Position numbers and translations under genes: made by a program. A stretch of 64,000 nucleotides of DNA from Nocardia terpenica (GTDB lineage: Bacteria > Actinomycetota > Actinomycetes > Mycobacteriales > Mycobacteriaceae), in NCBI RefSeq assembly GCF_013186535.1, contig NZ_JABMCZ010000002.1, forward strand, positions 1,302,001-1,366,000. Reading direction: 5' to 3'. This document shows positions 9,111-17,769 of this stretch, piece after piece. Position 1 is the stretch's first letter; the number at the start of each line of letters is the position of its first letter. Below the pieces are notes generated by a model. The model saw nothing but the letters and a program-made list of their open reading frames with translations, made no database searches and was not told the DNA's origin.

Positions 9111-9444
9111 CGAGGATCGACCTTTCACTCGAGCGATCGGCCCGCGTACCCCGCGTCGCGCCGCCGATCCCTCACTTCGGACAACACAGACAAACCTCCG
9201 GCGCCCGAGACTCGCCGGTGACTGCACATTCTTCGATACCAATCGAGTATCGCGGACGCGGTGTTGCAGTTATGTGATTTATGTCTGATGTCATCCGAAT
9301 AGTGATCTGTACCATCCAGCAACCGGGACAATCGCGGTTGCTGCGGCAGATTCCCGGCGAGTGGCAAACAGTCAGCTATAGACAGCGGCGAGCCCCGCGG
9401 GGCGCTGCCGCCGCGGGGCTCGATGCCTGGGGAACCTGCCCGGA
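9111..9444. other. Intergenic region between two mycolyltransferase genes
   Basis: 334 bp. It contains the GC-rich hairpin described separately at 9389-9422 and should contain the promoter of the mycolyltransferase that starts at 9110. No further gene is supported; short open frames here show no ribosome-binding site or family resemblance. Confidence 0.5.
9389..9422 (-). terminator. Hairpin downstream of mycolyltransferase 9445-10518
   Basis: A perfect 12-bp inverted repeat, CGAGCCCCGCGG / CCGCGGGGCTCG, with a ten-base loop. It begins 22 bp after the stop codon on the minus strand. No clear T tract follows, so it could be a factor-dependent or I-shaped terminator, as is usual in actinobacteria. 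Confidence 0.7.
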
Positions 9445-10518
9445 TCAGCCGATATTGGCCGACAGGTCGGGCAGCATGCGGTAGACCTCGTCCTCCCAGT
9501 ACCGCCAGTTGTGCACGCCGACGTTCGGGAAGTCGTAGGTGACATTGCCCGCGCCGAGGGTCATCATGCGCACCTGGAAGGCGCGGGTGTTGGCCAGCGC
9601 CAAGGTCTCCAGGCCCATCGCGTTGAGCGTGTTGAAGTTCGGGCCGTCGGTCGGGCCGGGCAGGCCGCTACCGGCGGAGATCCACAGCCGGGTGTTGTTG
9701 GCCTTGAGCCGCGGCGCGAACACGAACGGGTCCATGTACAGCCACTTCGGGCCCCACGGCGGCGCCATCGAGTCGATGTTGTAGCCGCCCGCGTCGATCA
9801 TGGCCACGCGCAGCGCCTCGCGCATGCCGGGCGCGGAGACGTTCAGGTAGCCGGAGTAGGAACCGGCGTAGCTGAACTGGTCCGGGTGATAGGCGGCCAG
9901 GGTCAGGGCCGCGCTGCCGCCCATCGACAGGCCGAACACGCCGTTGCGGCTGGGGTTGAAGCCCAGCCGATCGTGCAGCGCGTTGCGCAGGTCGCGGGTG
10001 AGGAAGGTTTCCCAGTCGTAGCGGTAGCTCTTGCCCGGACCGCTGGCCAGCACCTGGAACGCGCCCGAGCCCGACGAGGAGCCCGAGGACGAGCCGGAGA
10101 TGGGCGGCAGGCCGAGGAAGGAGCTGGCCGAGTTCCAGTCGGCGTAGAAGCTGGACTGGCCGCCGACCGGCATCACCACATTGATGTTCGCCTTGGTGAG
10201 CGCGTCGGCGATATTGGTCTCGATCTCCCAGCCGCTGATGTCCTGCCGGGCCCGCATGCCGTCGAGCGCGTACACGACGCGGTCGGTGTTGCCGTCGGCG
10301 GCGCGGAAGACGCGGGACTTGATCGGGCCCATGACGGGTGAGTCGACCCAGAAGTCCATGCCGCTGGGGTTGAATGCGGCCGCCGCGGTGCCGGACTCGA
10401 TCACCGAGACGCCGAGCGGTAGCAGCGTCGCCAACGCGACCCCCAGCACCGATCGCCGGAGCCAACCGGCACGTCTCGGACGTTGGTCCTGCGCCCTGCG
10501 CACAGTCACGCCTCGCAT
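9445..10518 (-). CDS. Secreted mycolyltransferase with Ser/Gly-rich loop insertion
   Basis: 357 residues from the ATG at 10518, which has AAAGGAAAGG upstream; a longer frame to 10623 is less likely. A basic N-terminus and hydrophobic core (SVLGVALATLLPLGVSV) form the signal peptide. The mature part begins FNPSGMDFWVDSPVMGPIK, then FGLSMGGSAAL (nucleophile) and GVHNWRYW (His). A Ser/Gly-rich loop (SGSSSGSSSGSGAFQVL) precedes RYDWETFLT, as in the paralogue at 8010 but with a different sequence. It is the gene nearest the arabinogalactan operon and would act on arabinan made by that operon, outside the membrane. Confidence 0.92.
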   Translation of the reverse strand: MRGVTVRRAQDQRPRRAGWLRRSVLGVALATLLPLGVSVIESGTAAAAFNPSGMDFWVDSPVMGPIKSRVFRAADGNTDRVVYALDGMRARQDISGWEIETNIADALTKANINVVMPVGGQSSFYADWNSASSFLGLPPISGSSSGSSSGSGAFQVLASGPGKSYRYDWETFLTRDLRNALHDRLGFNPSRNGVFGLSMGGSAALTLAAYHPDQFSYAGSYSGYLNVSAPGMREALRVAMIDAGGYNIDSMAPPWGPKWLYMDPFVFAPRLKANNTRLWISAGSGLPGPTDGPNFNTLNAMGLETLALANTRAFQVRMMTLGAGNVTYDFPNVGVHNWRYWEDEVYRMLPDLSANIG

Positions 10519-10708
10519 ATTCTGTTCGGCCTTTCCTTTGTGCGGCCGGGCTCGGCCGCTTCTTGCGGATGACAGTCCCCGCGCATGCAGAGATCCGGAT
10601 GCGCCCCCGACGGACGTGCTCATGGGAGCCTATCGCGTCATCGATAGCGAGACGTTACCAAATCGAGACGAAGTGACCTGCACCGCCCGATTCACAGCTC
10701 GCCGTTAT

Positions 10709-12766
10709 CTAATTCGGAGCCGGTGGCCGGGTCGGATCGACCAGATGGCAGCGCTGGATCTCGTACCTGGGCACCCGGTCGATGCGGTACTTCGCGAAGT
10801 GGAACGCCTGCAGCAGGTTGTGCCGGAAGCGCGCCCGGGTCAGCGGGGCCCGCGAGGAGGCCAGCAGCGCCTGGGTGTCCGGGCAGCTCAGCGCCGTGCG
10901 CGCCTGCTGGACCCACTTCTCGTCGAGGAAGGGGGGCATCCATGGATGCTGGTCGACCATGCCGGTGTCGACGAGCACCCAGTCCGAGTAGAGGTTCTTG
11001 TCGTGGCCGATGCGGCCGTCGACGAGGCGGTCGGTATGTGCCGCTAACGGATATGCCAAGCCCTCTTGATCGATGACGCGCACATCGAGCGGCACGTTCA
11101 TGCTCGTCATGCCGAGGTTCAGGAAGTACACGGTGTGCTCGTACCCGCCCGGCGGGATGGGCAGCGGCGGCGGGGCGAGGTACCAGCTCATGAACGACGG
11201 CGAGCTCAGCAGCAGGCCGCCGTCGGGGGTGTGCTCGATGTCGCGGACCATCGCGCGCATGCGCGGGTAGTCGAGGTAGTCCTCGGCCAGGATCGGATGC
11301 GAGTGCCCGCTGTTGAGCACGTAGTAGACCCGCTCGTCCACGATGCCGCTGGCGGTGATGGTCGAACCGGCATCCGGCGAATCCTGATCGGCGGCGAACA
11401 GCGCCCACCCGACCGTGGCCGCCCAGGCGACGAGCGGGAGGGCCAGGGACCACTGCCATTCCCGGCCAAAAGCATGCCGGGATGACGATGAGCCGACCTG
11501 GCGGGATGACGATGAGTCGGCCTGGCGGGACGGAAGGCGCACGGGGAGAACCGAAACCGGGAGCAGCAGGCAGAACAGTTGCGGGAGGAGCATGCGGCCG
11601 TGCATGAAGTCGCCGCCGACGCGGACGTTGAAGATGATCAGCAGCACGGCGGAGACGAGGATCAGCGCCACCACGGCGGCGGGGGTGCGCAGCCGAATCT
11701 GTAGGCGGCGCAGGCGATCACGGGTGGACTTGTCGTCCGCGGACTCCCCGTCCGCGGCAGCCGGGACGTCCGCGCGCAACGACGCGGCCCGCCGCGAGCG
11801 CAGCACCAGTGCCGCGACCACGACCAGCACCAGCAGCGGCACCCAGAGGTAGTACGGCCCGACCAGGTCCCACAGGTAGGTGAAGCCCTGTGACCACTTT
11901 GCGCCACCGGCTTCCTTGGCCACGGCGGTATTCGGATAGGGCAGGCCGTAATAGCCCATGCGCCAGATCTGGTACCCCACCGGTACCAGGCCGCCCGCGG
12001 CAACGAGCAAGGCGCGCAGCACGATCGGGTGCAGCCGCGACCGCGGCACGGGCGCGCAGAAGATCATGACCAGGGCCAGGCCGCCGACGATGGTCATCTC
12101 CGGCCGCACCACCCAGCACAGCCCGGCCCAGAACGCCAGGGCCGCAAGGCTTGCCGGGCGCGGCCGCTCGGCCTGGCTCCAGCGGATCAGCAGGTACCAC
12201 AGCACGCCCAGCCAGAAGATGACCAGGCAGTTCTCCAGGCCGGAGGTGGCGTAGTCGCGGGCCGGGGGCACCGCGATGTAGACCAGCGCACCGGCGGGCA
12301 GCAGCAGCTGCGCGGCGGAGCCGCCCCACAGCCGGGCCGCGCCGAGCATGGCGAACACGACGGCGAGCAGCGAAAGCGTCAGCGCCACCGCCAGACTCAC
12401 GTACTCCAGCCGGGCGTGGCTGACCCAGCTGAAGAAATAGATCACATACGTCCACGCGGCGCTGGTGTTGGTCTCCACCCGATCGCCCGCGTTGAAGACG
12501 GGTCCGTTCCCGGCCAGCAGGTTGCGCACGGTGCGCAACACGATCAGGCCGTCGTCGGCGATCCAGCGGCGTTGCCACGCCCCGACCGCGAACAGCACCA
12601 CGGTGAGCGTCACCCCACCGACGAATGTGGCGCGGGACAGCAGCGCGAAGCGGCGCGTGGCCAGGGCCGCGCGCCGGGCTGCGCCGACCGGTAGCGCCGT
12701 CGTCGGCGTCCGATCCTCCGGCTCGTCCCCCGCTAACATCTCGTCAGGTGAGGTAGACAGCGACAC
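10709..12766 (-). CDS. aftB: Terminal beta-(1,2)-arabinofuranosyltransferase AftB
   Basis: About 685 residues, a multi-spanning GT-C glycosyltransferase with about nine or ten hydrophobic segments followed by an extracytoplasmic C-terminal domain. Position between ubiA and the mycolyltransferases matches Rv3805c (AftB), which adds the terminal beta-1,2 arabinofuranose from decaprenylphosphoryl-arabinose, the residue that mycolic acids are attached to. The GTG at 12766 with GGAG upstream overlaps the end of ubiA; an ATG at 12739 is the alternative. Residues about 411-435 contain an in-frame 8-residue repeat (SRQADSSS / SRQVGSSS / SRHAFGRE) encoded by the repeat and hairpin at 11460-11530. That segment looks like an insertion into a loop and makes the protein longer than the roughly 630 residues I recall for Mtb AftB. 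Confidence 0.9.
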   Translation of the reverse strand: MSLSTSPDEMLAGDEPEDRTPTTALPVGAARRAALATRRFALLSRATFVGGVTLTVVLFAVGAWQRRWIADDGLIVLRTVRNLLAGNGPVFNAGDRVETNTSAAWTYVIYFFSWVSHARLEYVSLAVALTLSLLAVVFAMLGAARLWGGSAAQLLLPAGALVYIAVPPARDYATSGLENCLVIFWLGVLWYLLIRWSQAERPRPASLAALAFWAGLCWVVRPEMTIVGGLALVMIFCAPVPRSRLHPIVLRALLVAAGGLVPVGYQIWRMGYYGLPYPNTAVAKEAGGAKWSQGFTYLWDLVGPYYLWVPLLVLVVVAALVLRSRRAASLRADVPAAADGESADDKSTRDRLRRLQIRLRTPAAVVALILVSAVLLIIFNVRVGGDFMHGRMLLPQLFCLLLPVSVLPVRLPSRQADSSSSRQVGSSSSRHAFGREWQWSLALPLVAWAATVGWALFAADQDSPDAGSTITASGIVDERVYYVLNSGHSHPILAEDYLDYPRMRAMVRDIEHTPDGGLLLSSPSFMSWYLAPPPLPIPPGGYEHTVYFLNLGMTSMNVPLDVRVIDQEGLAYPLAAHTDRLVDGRIGHDKNLYSDWVLVDTGMVDQHPWMPPFLDEKWVQQARTALSCPDTQALLASSRAPLTRARFRHNLLQAFHFAKYRIDRVPRYEIQRCHLVDPTRPPAPN
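11460..11530 (-). repeat. Hairpin plus 24-bp tandem repeat inside aftB
   Basis: Hairpin: TCCCGGC (11460-11466), loop CAAAAGCAT (complement of ATGCTTTTG, 11467-11475), GCCGGGA (11476-11482). It continues into a 24-bp tandem repeat: units at 11479-11502 and 11503-11526, with a third starting at 11527. As 24 is eight codons, the reading frame of aftB is kept. Same hairpin family as at 5348, 15843, 15921, 36274 and 36309. Confidence 0.85.
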
Positions 12767-13691
12767 CTACCGCTCCGATCCAGGCGATGGCCAGGAGTTG
12801 CAGAATGCGATCCCCCAGCGCGATCTCTTCGGGTTCACCGGCCTCGCCGCCATCGACGTCGACCGCGTAACGCAGGATTGCGATCGTAAACGGAATCATG
12901 GAGATTGCGAACCATTGGTTGTTCTTGTGATCGGTTTCGAATGCCCACAGGCCGTAGAAGACCACCACCGCGGTGGCCGACACCGTCCAGATGAAGCGCA
13001 GGTAGGTGGGCGTGTAGTACTGCAGCGACTTGCGGATCTTGGCGCCGGTGTCGAGCGCGATCTTCAGCTCGGCGTAGCGCTTGCCCGCCGCCATGAACAG
13101 CGAGCCGAACGCCATGATCAGCAGGAACCATTGCGACAGCGGGATATCGGCGGCCGTACCGCCCGCGACCGCCCGGAGCAGGAAGCCCGACGACACGATG
13201 CAGATATCGAGCACCGCCTGGTGCTTGAGGCCGAAGCAGTAGGCCAGCTGGATGCCGATGTAGACCGCCATCACCACGGCCAGCTGCCAGGTCGCCAGGA
13301 ACGACGCCGCGATCGAGCCGACCAGCAGTAGCACCGACAGCGAGTAGGCCAGGTTCACCGGCACCACGCCCGCGGCGATGGGCCGGAACCGCTTGGTCGG
13401 ATGCGCCCGGTCGGCCTCCACGTCCAGCGCGTCGTTGATCAGGTAGATGCCCGAGGCCGCCATGCAGAAGACCACGAAGGCGATGCCGATGTGCCAGTCG
13501 CGGGTCAGATCGGTGATCGCGTACTGGCCGGTGCCGGACAGCTTGCCCGCCGCCAGCGGCGCGGCCAGCACCAGGACGTTCTTCACCCACTGCCGCGGCC
13601 GCATCGCCTTGACGATCCCACCGGCCAGCGTCTTCGGCGGGCCCTTGAGCACGGCATCGTCGAGGTCGGTGCCGGTCGGCTCTTCACTCAT
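12744..13691 (-). CDS. ubiA: Decaprenyl-phosphate 5-phosphoribosyltransferase UbiA
   Basis: 315 residues from the ATG at 13691, chosen because GGAAAGAG lies upstream and MSEEP resembles the Mtb start; a GTG at 13721 would add ten residues. UbiA prenyltransferase superfamily: RPRQWVKNVLVLAAPLAAG, the Asp-rich motif NDALDVEADRAHPTKRFRP, YCFGLKHQAVLDIC, and a second motif near DVDGGEAGEPEEIAL; about nine membrane helices. Homologue of Rv3806c, which joins PRPP and decaprenyl phosphate, the first committed step toward decaprenylphosphoryl-arabinose. The start is one base past the stop of the PAP2 gene and the stop overlaps aftB, so it is tightly co-expressed with both. Target family of benzothiazinone-pathway biology. 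Confidence 0.95.
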   Translation of the reverse strand: MSEEPTGTDLDDAVLKGPPKTLAGGIVKAMRPRQWVKNVLVLAAPLAAGKLSGTGQYAITDLTRDWHIGIAFVVFCMAASGIYLINDALDVEADRAHPTKRFRPIAAGVVPVNLAYSLSVLLLVGSIAASFLATWQLAVVMAVYIGIQLAYCFGLKHQAVLDICIVSSGFLLRAVAGGTAADIPLSQWFLLIMAFGSLFMAAGKRYAELKIALDTGAKIRKSLQYYTPTYLRFIWTVSATAVVVFYGLWAFETDHKNNQWFAISMIPFTIAILRYAVDVDGGEAGEPEEIALGDRILQLLAIAWIGAVGVAVYLT

Positions 13692-13692
13692 A

Positions 13693-14295
13693 TCAGCGAG
13701 GGCTCTTTCCTGTGCGGTCACTGGCTAATCTCTTTTCGGCGGCTAGCACTGCTGCGGCGGAGGCGGCGCCCAGCGCGGAACCGGCGAGCACGTCGGAGGG
13801 ATAGTGCACCCCGAGCACGACCCGGGAGAGCAGCATCGGCGGCACGAGCACCGCAGGCAAGGGTAGCCCGGTCAGTCGTCCGAGCAATACCGCCGCGGCC
13901 GTAGTGGAGGTCGCGTGCGAGGACGGGAAGCTGAGCTTGCTCGGCGTCGACACGTTGACCTGCACCGACGGATCGTTCGGGCGGGGTCGGCGCACGACAC
14001 GCTTGATCACCACCGACGCGGCGTGCGCGCCGAACGCACCCACCGCGACCCCGGCCCACTCCCGGCGGCGCGGCTTGTCCACCAGCGCGCCGATCGCGGC
14101 GATGCCGAGCCAGCCCAGCGAGTGCTCACCGAAGTGCGACAGTCCGCGAGCGGCCTTGACCACCTGCGGGTTTCGGCCGATCGTGCCCTGCACCGCGGTG
14201 AGGATCCTGACCTCGGGCGGCGCCTTCGGCGCGGGCTCGGGCACCACGTGCAGGCGCGGCGAGTCGGCCTCGGGGGAGAATCCGCCAACACTCAT
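13693..14295 (-). CDS. PAP2-family phosphatase (Rv3807c-like)
   Basis: 200 residues from the ATG at 14295; a longer frame to 15267 is only a shadow over glfT2. The phosphatase signature is complete: KRVVRRPRPND, then FPSSHATST, then SRVVLGVHYPSDVLAG, with hydrophobic helices around it. Its neighbour relation to ubiA matches Rv3807c, proposed to remove the 5-phosphate from decaprenylphosphoryl-5-phosphoribose before epimerisation to the arabinose donor. The start overlaps the stop of glfT2 (ATGA) and the stop is one base from the start of ubiA, so these three are translationally coupled. Confidence 0.9.
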   Translation of the reverse strand: MSVGGFSPEADSPRLHVVPEPAPKAPPEVRILTAVQGTIGRNPQVVKAARGLSHFGEHSLGWLGIAAIGALVDKPRRREWAGVAVGAFGAHAASVVIKRVVRRPRPNDPSVQVNVSTPSKLSFPSSHATSTTAAAVLLGRLTGLPLPAVLVPPMLLSRVVLGVHYPSDVLAGSALGAASAAAVLAAEKRLASDRTGKSPR

Positions 14296-16334
14296 TTCCC
14301 GTTGTCCTCTCCACCGATTCCGAAGGCGCTCTCCCAGGCGGCGGTGCTGGTCAGGCGCGGATGGGCGGCACGATACCGAGCGCGCAGTTCGGGGAAGCGG
14401 GCGGCCAGCTCGCGGCGCAACCGCATCGCCTCGGAGAACAACCCGAGCGCCTGGCGCGGATCGCGCTTGCGGTAGACCACGCCGCGGCCGTCGGCGGTGG
14501 TGACGGTGACGCCGTCCACCTGCGACAGCAGGAACCAGCGCGCGTCCAGGGTCGGCACGTTGAGCTGCGGGCGCTCGTGGTGCTGCGGCTTGGCCGGACG
14601 GGTGTTGTGCACAACGCCTTTGGCGAGCCGGACGATCTTGGCGATCGGATTGCCGGGCTCGCCGACCGCGCCCACGTCCGCGCCGCTGGGCAGCGGCAGC
14701 TCGGTCGAGGACGGCAGGGTCACCGCGTCCGGGAAGTCCCGGCGCATGGCGGCGACCGAGCCCAGCGCGGTGGGCAGCAGCTCGAACAGCCGGTCCGGCC
14801 CGGCCAGGAAGTCGCGGATCGCCTGATTCTGGATGGCGACCGTCGAATACTCCAGGCACAGCAGGTGTTTCAGGGTGGCCTTGACCGTGTTCACAATCAT
14901 CGGGCGGCCGTCGTTGCCCAGGTGCAGCGCCGCCACCACGAGCCGGTTGCGCAGGTGGAAGTACGCCTGCCAGTCGATGGCGTCGTCCTTGTCGCTCCAC
15001 GCCATGTGCCACACCGCCGCGCCCGGCAGGGTGACCGTGGGGTATCCGGCGGCGCGGGCGCGCAGGCCGTATTCGACGTCGTCCCACTTGAGGAACAGCG
15101 GCAGCGGCTGGCCGATCTCCTCGGCCACCGACCGCGGGATGACGCAGGTCCACCAGCCGTTGAAGTCGACGTCGATGCGCCGGTGCAGCAGCTTGGAATT
15201 GTCGCGGTCGCGCAGCGGGTATTTGGAGAAGTCGTGGTCGTACTCGACGTTCGGCGCGGCGGTCCACATCCAGATGCCGCGGTCGACGACCTCGCCCATG
15301 GTGTGCAGGTGCGACCGCTCCTGCAGGTTCAGCATCTGGCCGCCGACCAGCGTGGGCGTGCGGGCGAAGCGGGCGAACGCGAGCGCGCGCAGGATGCAGT
15401 CCGGCTCGATCTCGATATCGTCGTCCATGTAGACGATGTACTGCGCGTCGGTGGTCTTCAGCGCCTCGTACATGACCCGGCTGTATCCGCCGGAGCCGCC
15501 GAGATTCGGCTGATCGTGCATGGCCAGGCGGTCGCCGAGCACCGCGGCGGCCTCGGTGAAGCCGGGCTCGTCGACCACCTTGCGGGTGCCCTGGTCGGGG
15601 ATGATCACGGCGCTGATCTTCTCCAGCACCAGCGGGTCCGAGCCCAGGGCCGCAAGGGTTTTTACGCAGTCGGTGGGCCGATTGAAGGTGGGCATGCCGA
15701 CCGCGATGCTGCCCACGCCGGGCGCCTCGACCGGCGCGTACCAGCCGCCACTACGCAACTCGACCGCCGAATCGGTGGTGATGTCGAACCAGATCCAGCC
15801 GCCGTCCTCGAAGGGGGCCAGGTCTATTTCGAATTCGAGTGAGATTCCCGCCAAAAGCGCGCGGGAATCAGGAAGGGCCGCCTCCTCGGCTTCCCCCATG
15901 GCCCCGGCGGCTTCCCCCATGGTCCCGGCATGCTTTTGGCCGGGACCCACCCCCGCCGCACTGAACTCCTGCCCCCGCACATGAATTCGCGACCCGTCGG
16001 CCTTGGACCGGTACACATCCACGCGCCCGTGCCCGGACAGTTCCAGGCGCAGCACCACGGAGGACAGGATGGTCCAGCGCCGCCAGTAGCTGGCCGGTAC
16101 GGCGTTGAAGTAGGTGCAGAACGACACCTCCGACTCCGCGCCGATCGACAGCGACGTGCGCGAGGTGGCGTGTGCGCGACGGGCATTCGTCGCGGACTCC
16201 TCCAGGTAGAGGGTGCGCACGTCGAGCGGTTCGCCCGGCCGGGGCAGGATGATGCGCTGGAGTAGGGATTTCGCGCGGGTCTGCGTGGTCATCGTCTCGG
16301 GGGTCATCTCTTCCGACGTCGCGTGCATCGTCAT
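14292..16334 (-). CDS. glfT2: Galactofuranosyltransferase GlfT2
   Basis: About 680 residues from the ATG at 16334, which overlaps the glf stop (TGATG); an ATG at 16292 is an alternative. N-terminal beta-sandwich, then a GT-A glycosyltransferase domain: IAVGMPTFNRPTDCVK, QPNLGGSGGYSRVMYEAL, the metal-binding VYMDDDIEIEPD, FNGWWTCVIPR, and WHMAWSDKDDAIDWQ with the catalytic-region His. Homologue of Rv3808c, which polymerises galactan with alternating beta-1,5 and beta-1,6 linkages on the cytoplasmic side. Residues about 128-164 are a loop much longer than in Mtb; the DNA there is a repeat with two hairpins (15843-15947). Despite this, the flanking sequence and catalytic domain look intact. Confidence 0.93.
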   Translation of the reverse strand: MTMHATSEEMTPETMTTQTRAKSLLQRIILPRPGEPLDVRTLYLEESATNARRAHATSRTSLSIGAESEVSFCTYFNAVPASYWRRWTILSSVVLRLELSGHGRVDVYRSKADGSRIHVRGQEFSAAGVGPGQKHAGTMGEAAGAMGEAEEAALPDSRALLAGISLEFEIDLAPFEDGGWIWFDITTDSAVELRSGGWYAPVEAPGVGSIAVGMPTFNRPTDCVKTLAALGSDPLVLEKISAVIIPDQGTRKVVDEPGFTEAAAVLGDRLAMHDQPNLGGSGGYSRVMYEALKTTDAQYIVYMDDDIEIEPDCILRALAFARFARTPTLVGGQMLNLQERSHLHTMGEVVDRGIWMWTAAPNVEYDHDFSKYPLRDRDNSKLLHRRIDVDFNGWWTCVIPRSVAEEIGQPLPLFLKWDDVEYGLRARAAGYPTVTLPGAAVWHMAWSDKDDAIDWQAYFHLRNRLVVAALHLGNDGRPMIVNTVKATLKHLLCLEYSTVAIQNQAIRDFLAGPDRLFELLPTALGSVAAMRRDFPDAVTLPSSTELPLPSGADVGAVGEPGNPIAKIVRLAKGVVHNTRPAKPQHHERPQLNVPTLDARWFLLSQVDGVTVTTADGRGVVYRKRDPRQALGLFSEAMRLRRELAARFPELRARYRAAHPRLTSTAAWESAFGIGGEDNGK
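15843..15947 (-). repeat. Two hairpins and a 21-bp tandem repeat inside glfT2
   Basis: Hairpin A: GATTCCCGC (15843-15851), loop CAAAAGCGC, GCGGGAATC (15861-15869). Hairpin B: GGTCCCGGC (15921-15929), loop ATGCTTTTG, GCCGGGACC (15939-15947). Between them are two 21-bp units (15888-15908, 15909-15929) beginning GGCTTCCCCCATGG; the second runs into hairpin B. 21 bp is seven codons and encodes MGEA-type repeats. A and B have opposite loop orientation and different but self-complementary stems. Confidence 0.88.
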
Positions 16335-17536
16335 CAGTTGCCGCTGTCCCGATCCACCAGCGGCGCACCGGATTCCAGGTGCGGGCGCAGCACGTTGTCG
16401 AACATGCTCAGCGCGCCGCCGATGGCCATGTGCATGTCCAGGTACTGGTAGGTGCCGAGGCGGCCGCCGAAGAGCACCTTGGCCATGGCGGTCTCGTTCT
16501 TGGCCAGCTCCCGGTAGGCGAGCAGCTTCTCTCGATTCTCGGTGCTGTTGATGGGGTAGTACGGCTCGTCGCCGGTCTGGGCGAAGCGGGAATACTCGCG
16601 CTGGATCACCGTCTTGTCGGTGGGGTAGTCGCGTTCGGGGTGGAAGTGGCGCGGCTCGATGATGCGGGTGAAGGGCACGTCGCCGTCGTTGTAGTTCATC
16701 ACCGAGGTGCCCTGGAAATCGCCGGTGTTCAGCACCTCGGTCTCCAGATCGATGGTGCGCCAGCCCAGTTCGCCCGCGCTGTAGTCGAAGTAGCGGTCCA
16801 GCGGGCCGGTGTACACCACCGGAGCCTGCGGGTTGCGGGCGCGAATCTCCTCGCGCACCTCGAACCAGTCGGTGTTCAGCCGGACCTCGATGAGCTCGGA
16901 TTCGGCCATCTTCTCCAGCCACGCGGTGTAGCCGTGGCGCGGCAGGCCCTCGTAGGTGTCGTTGAAGTACCGGTTGTCGAAGGTGTAGCGGACCGGCAGC
17001 CGGGTGATGATGCCCTCGGACAGCTCCTTCGGGTCGGTCTGCCACTGCTTGGCGGTGTAGTCGCGGATGAACGCCTCGTACAGCGGGCGGCCGATCAGCG
17101 AGATCGCCTTCTCCTCGAGGTTGGTCACATCCTTGCTGTCGATCTCGGCGGACTGCTCGGCAATGAGCGCGCGCGCCTCGTCCGGAGTGAAGTAGCGGCC
17201 GAAGAACTGCGAGATCAGGCCCAGGCCCATCGGGAACTGGTACGCCTGACCCTTGTGCATCGCGAACACGCGGTGCTGATAGCCGGTGAACTCGGTGAAC
17301 TGGTTGACGTAGTCCCACACCCGCTTGTTGGAGGTATGGAATAGGTGCGCCCCGTATTTGTGCACCTCGATGCCGGTCTCCGGATCCGCCTCCGAATACG
17401 CGTTGCCGCCGAGGTGGTAGCGGCGTTCGACCACCAGCACCCGTTTGCCGAGCTGGGTGGCGGCGCGTTCGGCGATGGTCAGCCCGAAGAATCCGGAGCC
17501 GACGACGATGAGATCGAAGGGGGAAGCGACGGTCAC
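16334..17536 (-). CDS. glf: UDP-galactopyranose mutase
   Basis: 400 residues. N-terminal FAD-binding motif VVGSGFFGLTIAERAA, then RRYHLGGNAYSEADPETG and YGAHLFHTSNKRVWDYV, RPLYEAFIRDYTAKQWQTDP, RLPVRYTFDNRYFND, and the C-terminal VLFGGRLGTYQYLDMHMAIG. This is the classic bacterial UDP-galactopyranose mutase, which interconverts UDP-Galp and UDP-Galf to supply the galactan polymerases. It is first in the minus-strand operon with glfT2, PAP2, ubiA and aftB. The start is a GTG at 17536 without a strong ribosome-binding site; the 230-bp gap to the divergent gene at 17770 should contain the operon promoter. Confidence 0.96.
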   Translation of the reverse strand: MTVASPFDLIVVGSGFFGLTIAERAATQLGKRVLVVERRYHLGGNAYSEADPETGIEVHKYGAHLFHTSNKRVWDYVNQFTEFTGYQHRVFAMHKGQAYQFPMGLGLISQFFGRYFTPDEARALIAEQSAEIDSKDVTNLEEKAISLIGRPLYEAFIRDYTAKQWQTDPKELSEGIITRLPVRYTFDNRYFNDTYEGLPRHGYTAWLEKMAESELIEVRLNTDWFEVREEIRARNPQAPVVYTGPLDRYFDYSAGELGWRTIDLETEVLNTGDFQGTSVMNYNDGDVPFTRIIEPRHFHPERDYPTDKTVIQREYSRFAQTGDEPYYPINSTENREKLLAYRELAKNETAMAKVLFGGRLGTYQYLDMHMAIGGALSMFDNVLRPHLESGAPLVDRDSGN

Positions 17537-17769
17537 GGGAGCCCAGCGTATAGGAAGTTCGCGGCGCCGCCGGGGCCAGTCGGGCGGTCACCGGCGCCGA
17601 CCGACGAGATACCCGAATTTCGCCTGTTGTTCGCCGAAACGGACACCGTTCCGGTAGGTCACCGCTATATAGATAGGAGCCGAGTTGAACGCGCGTCCAA
17701 CTCGGTGCCGTTCGCGATCCGCGCCGCGGCGGCCGTACCCGTCCATCGTTCGACCGGAAGTACTCACGC

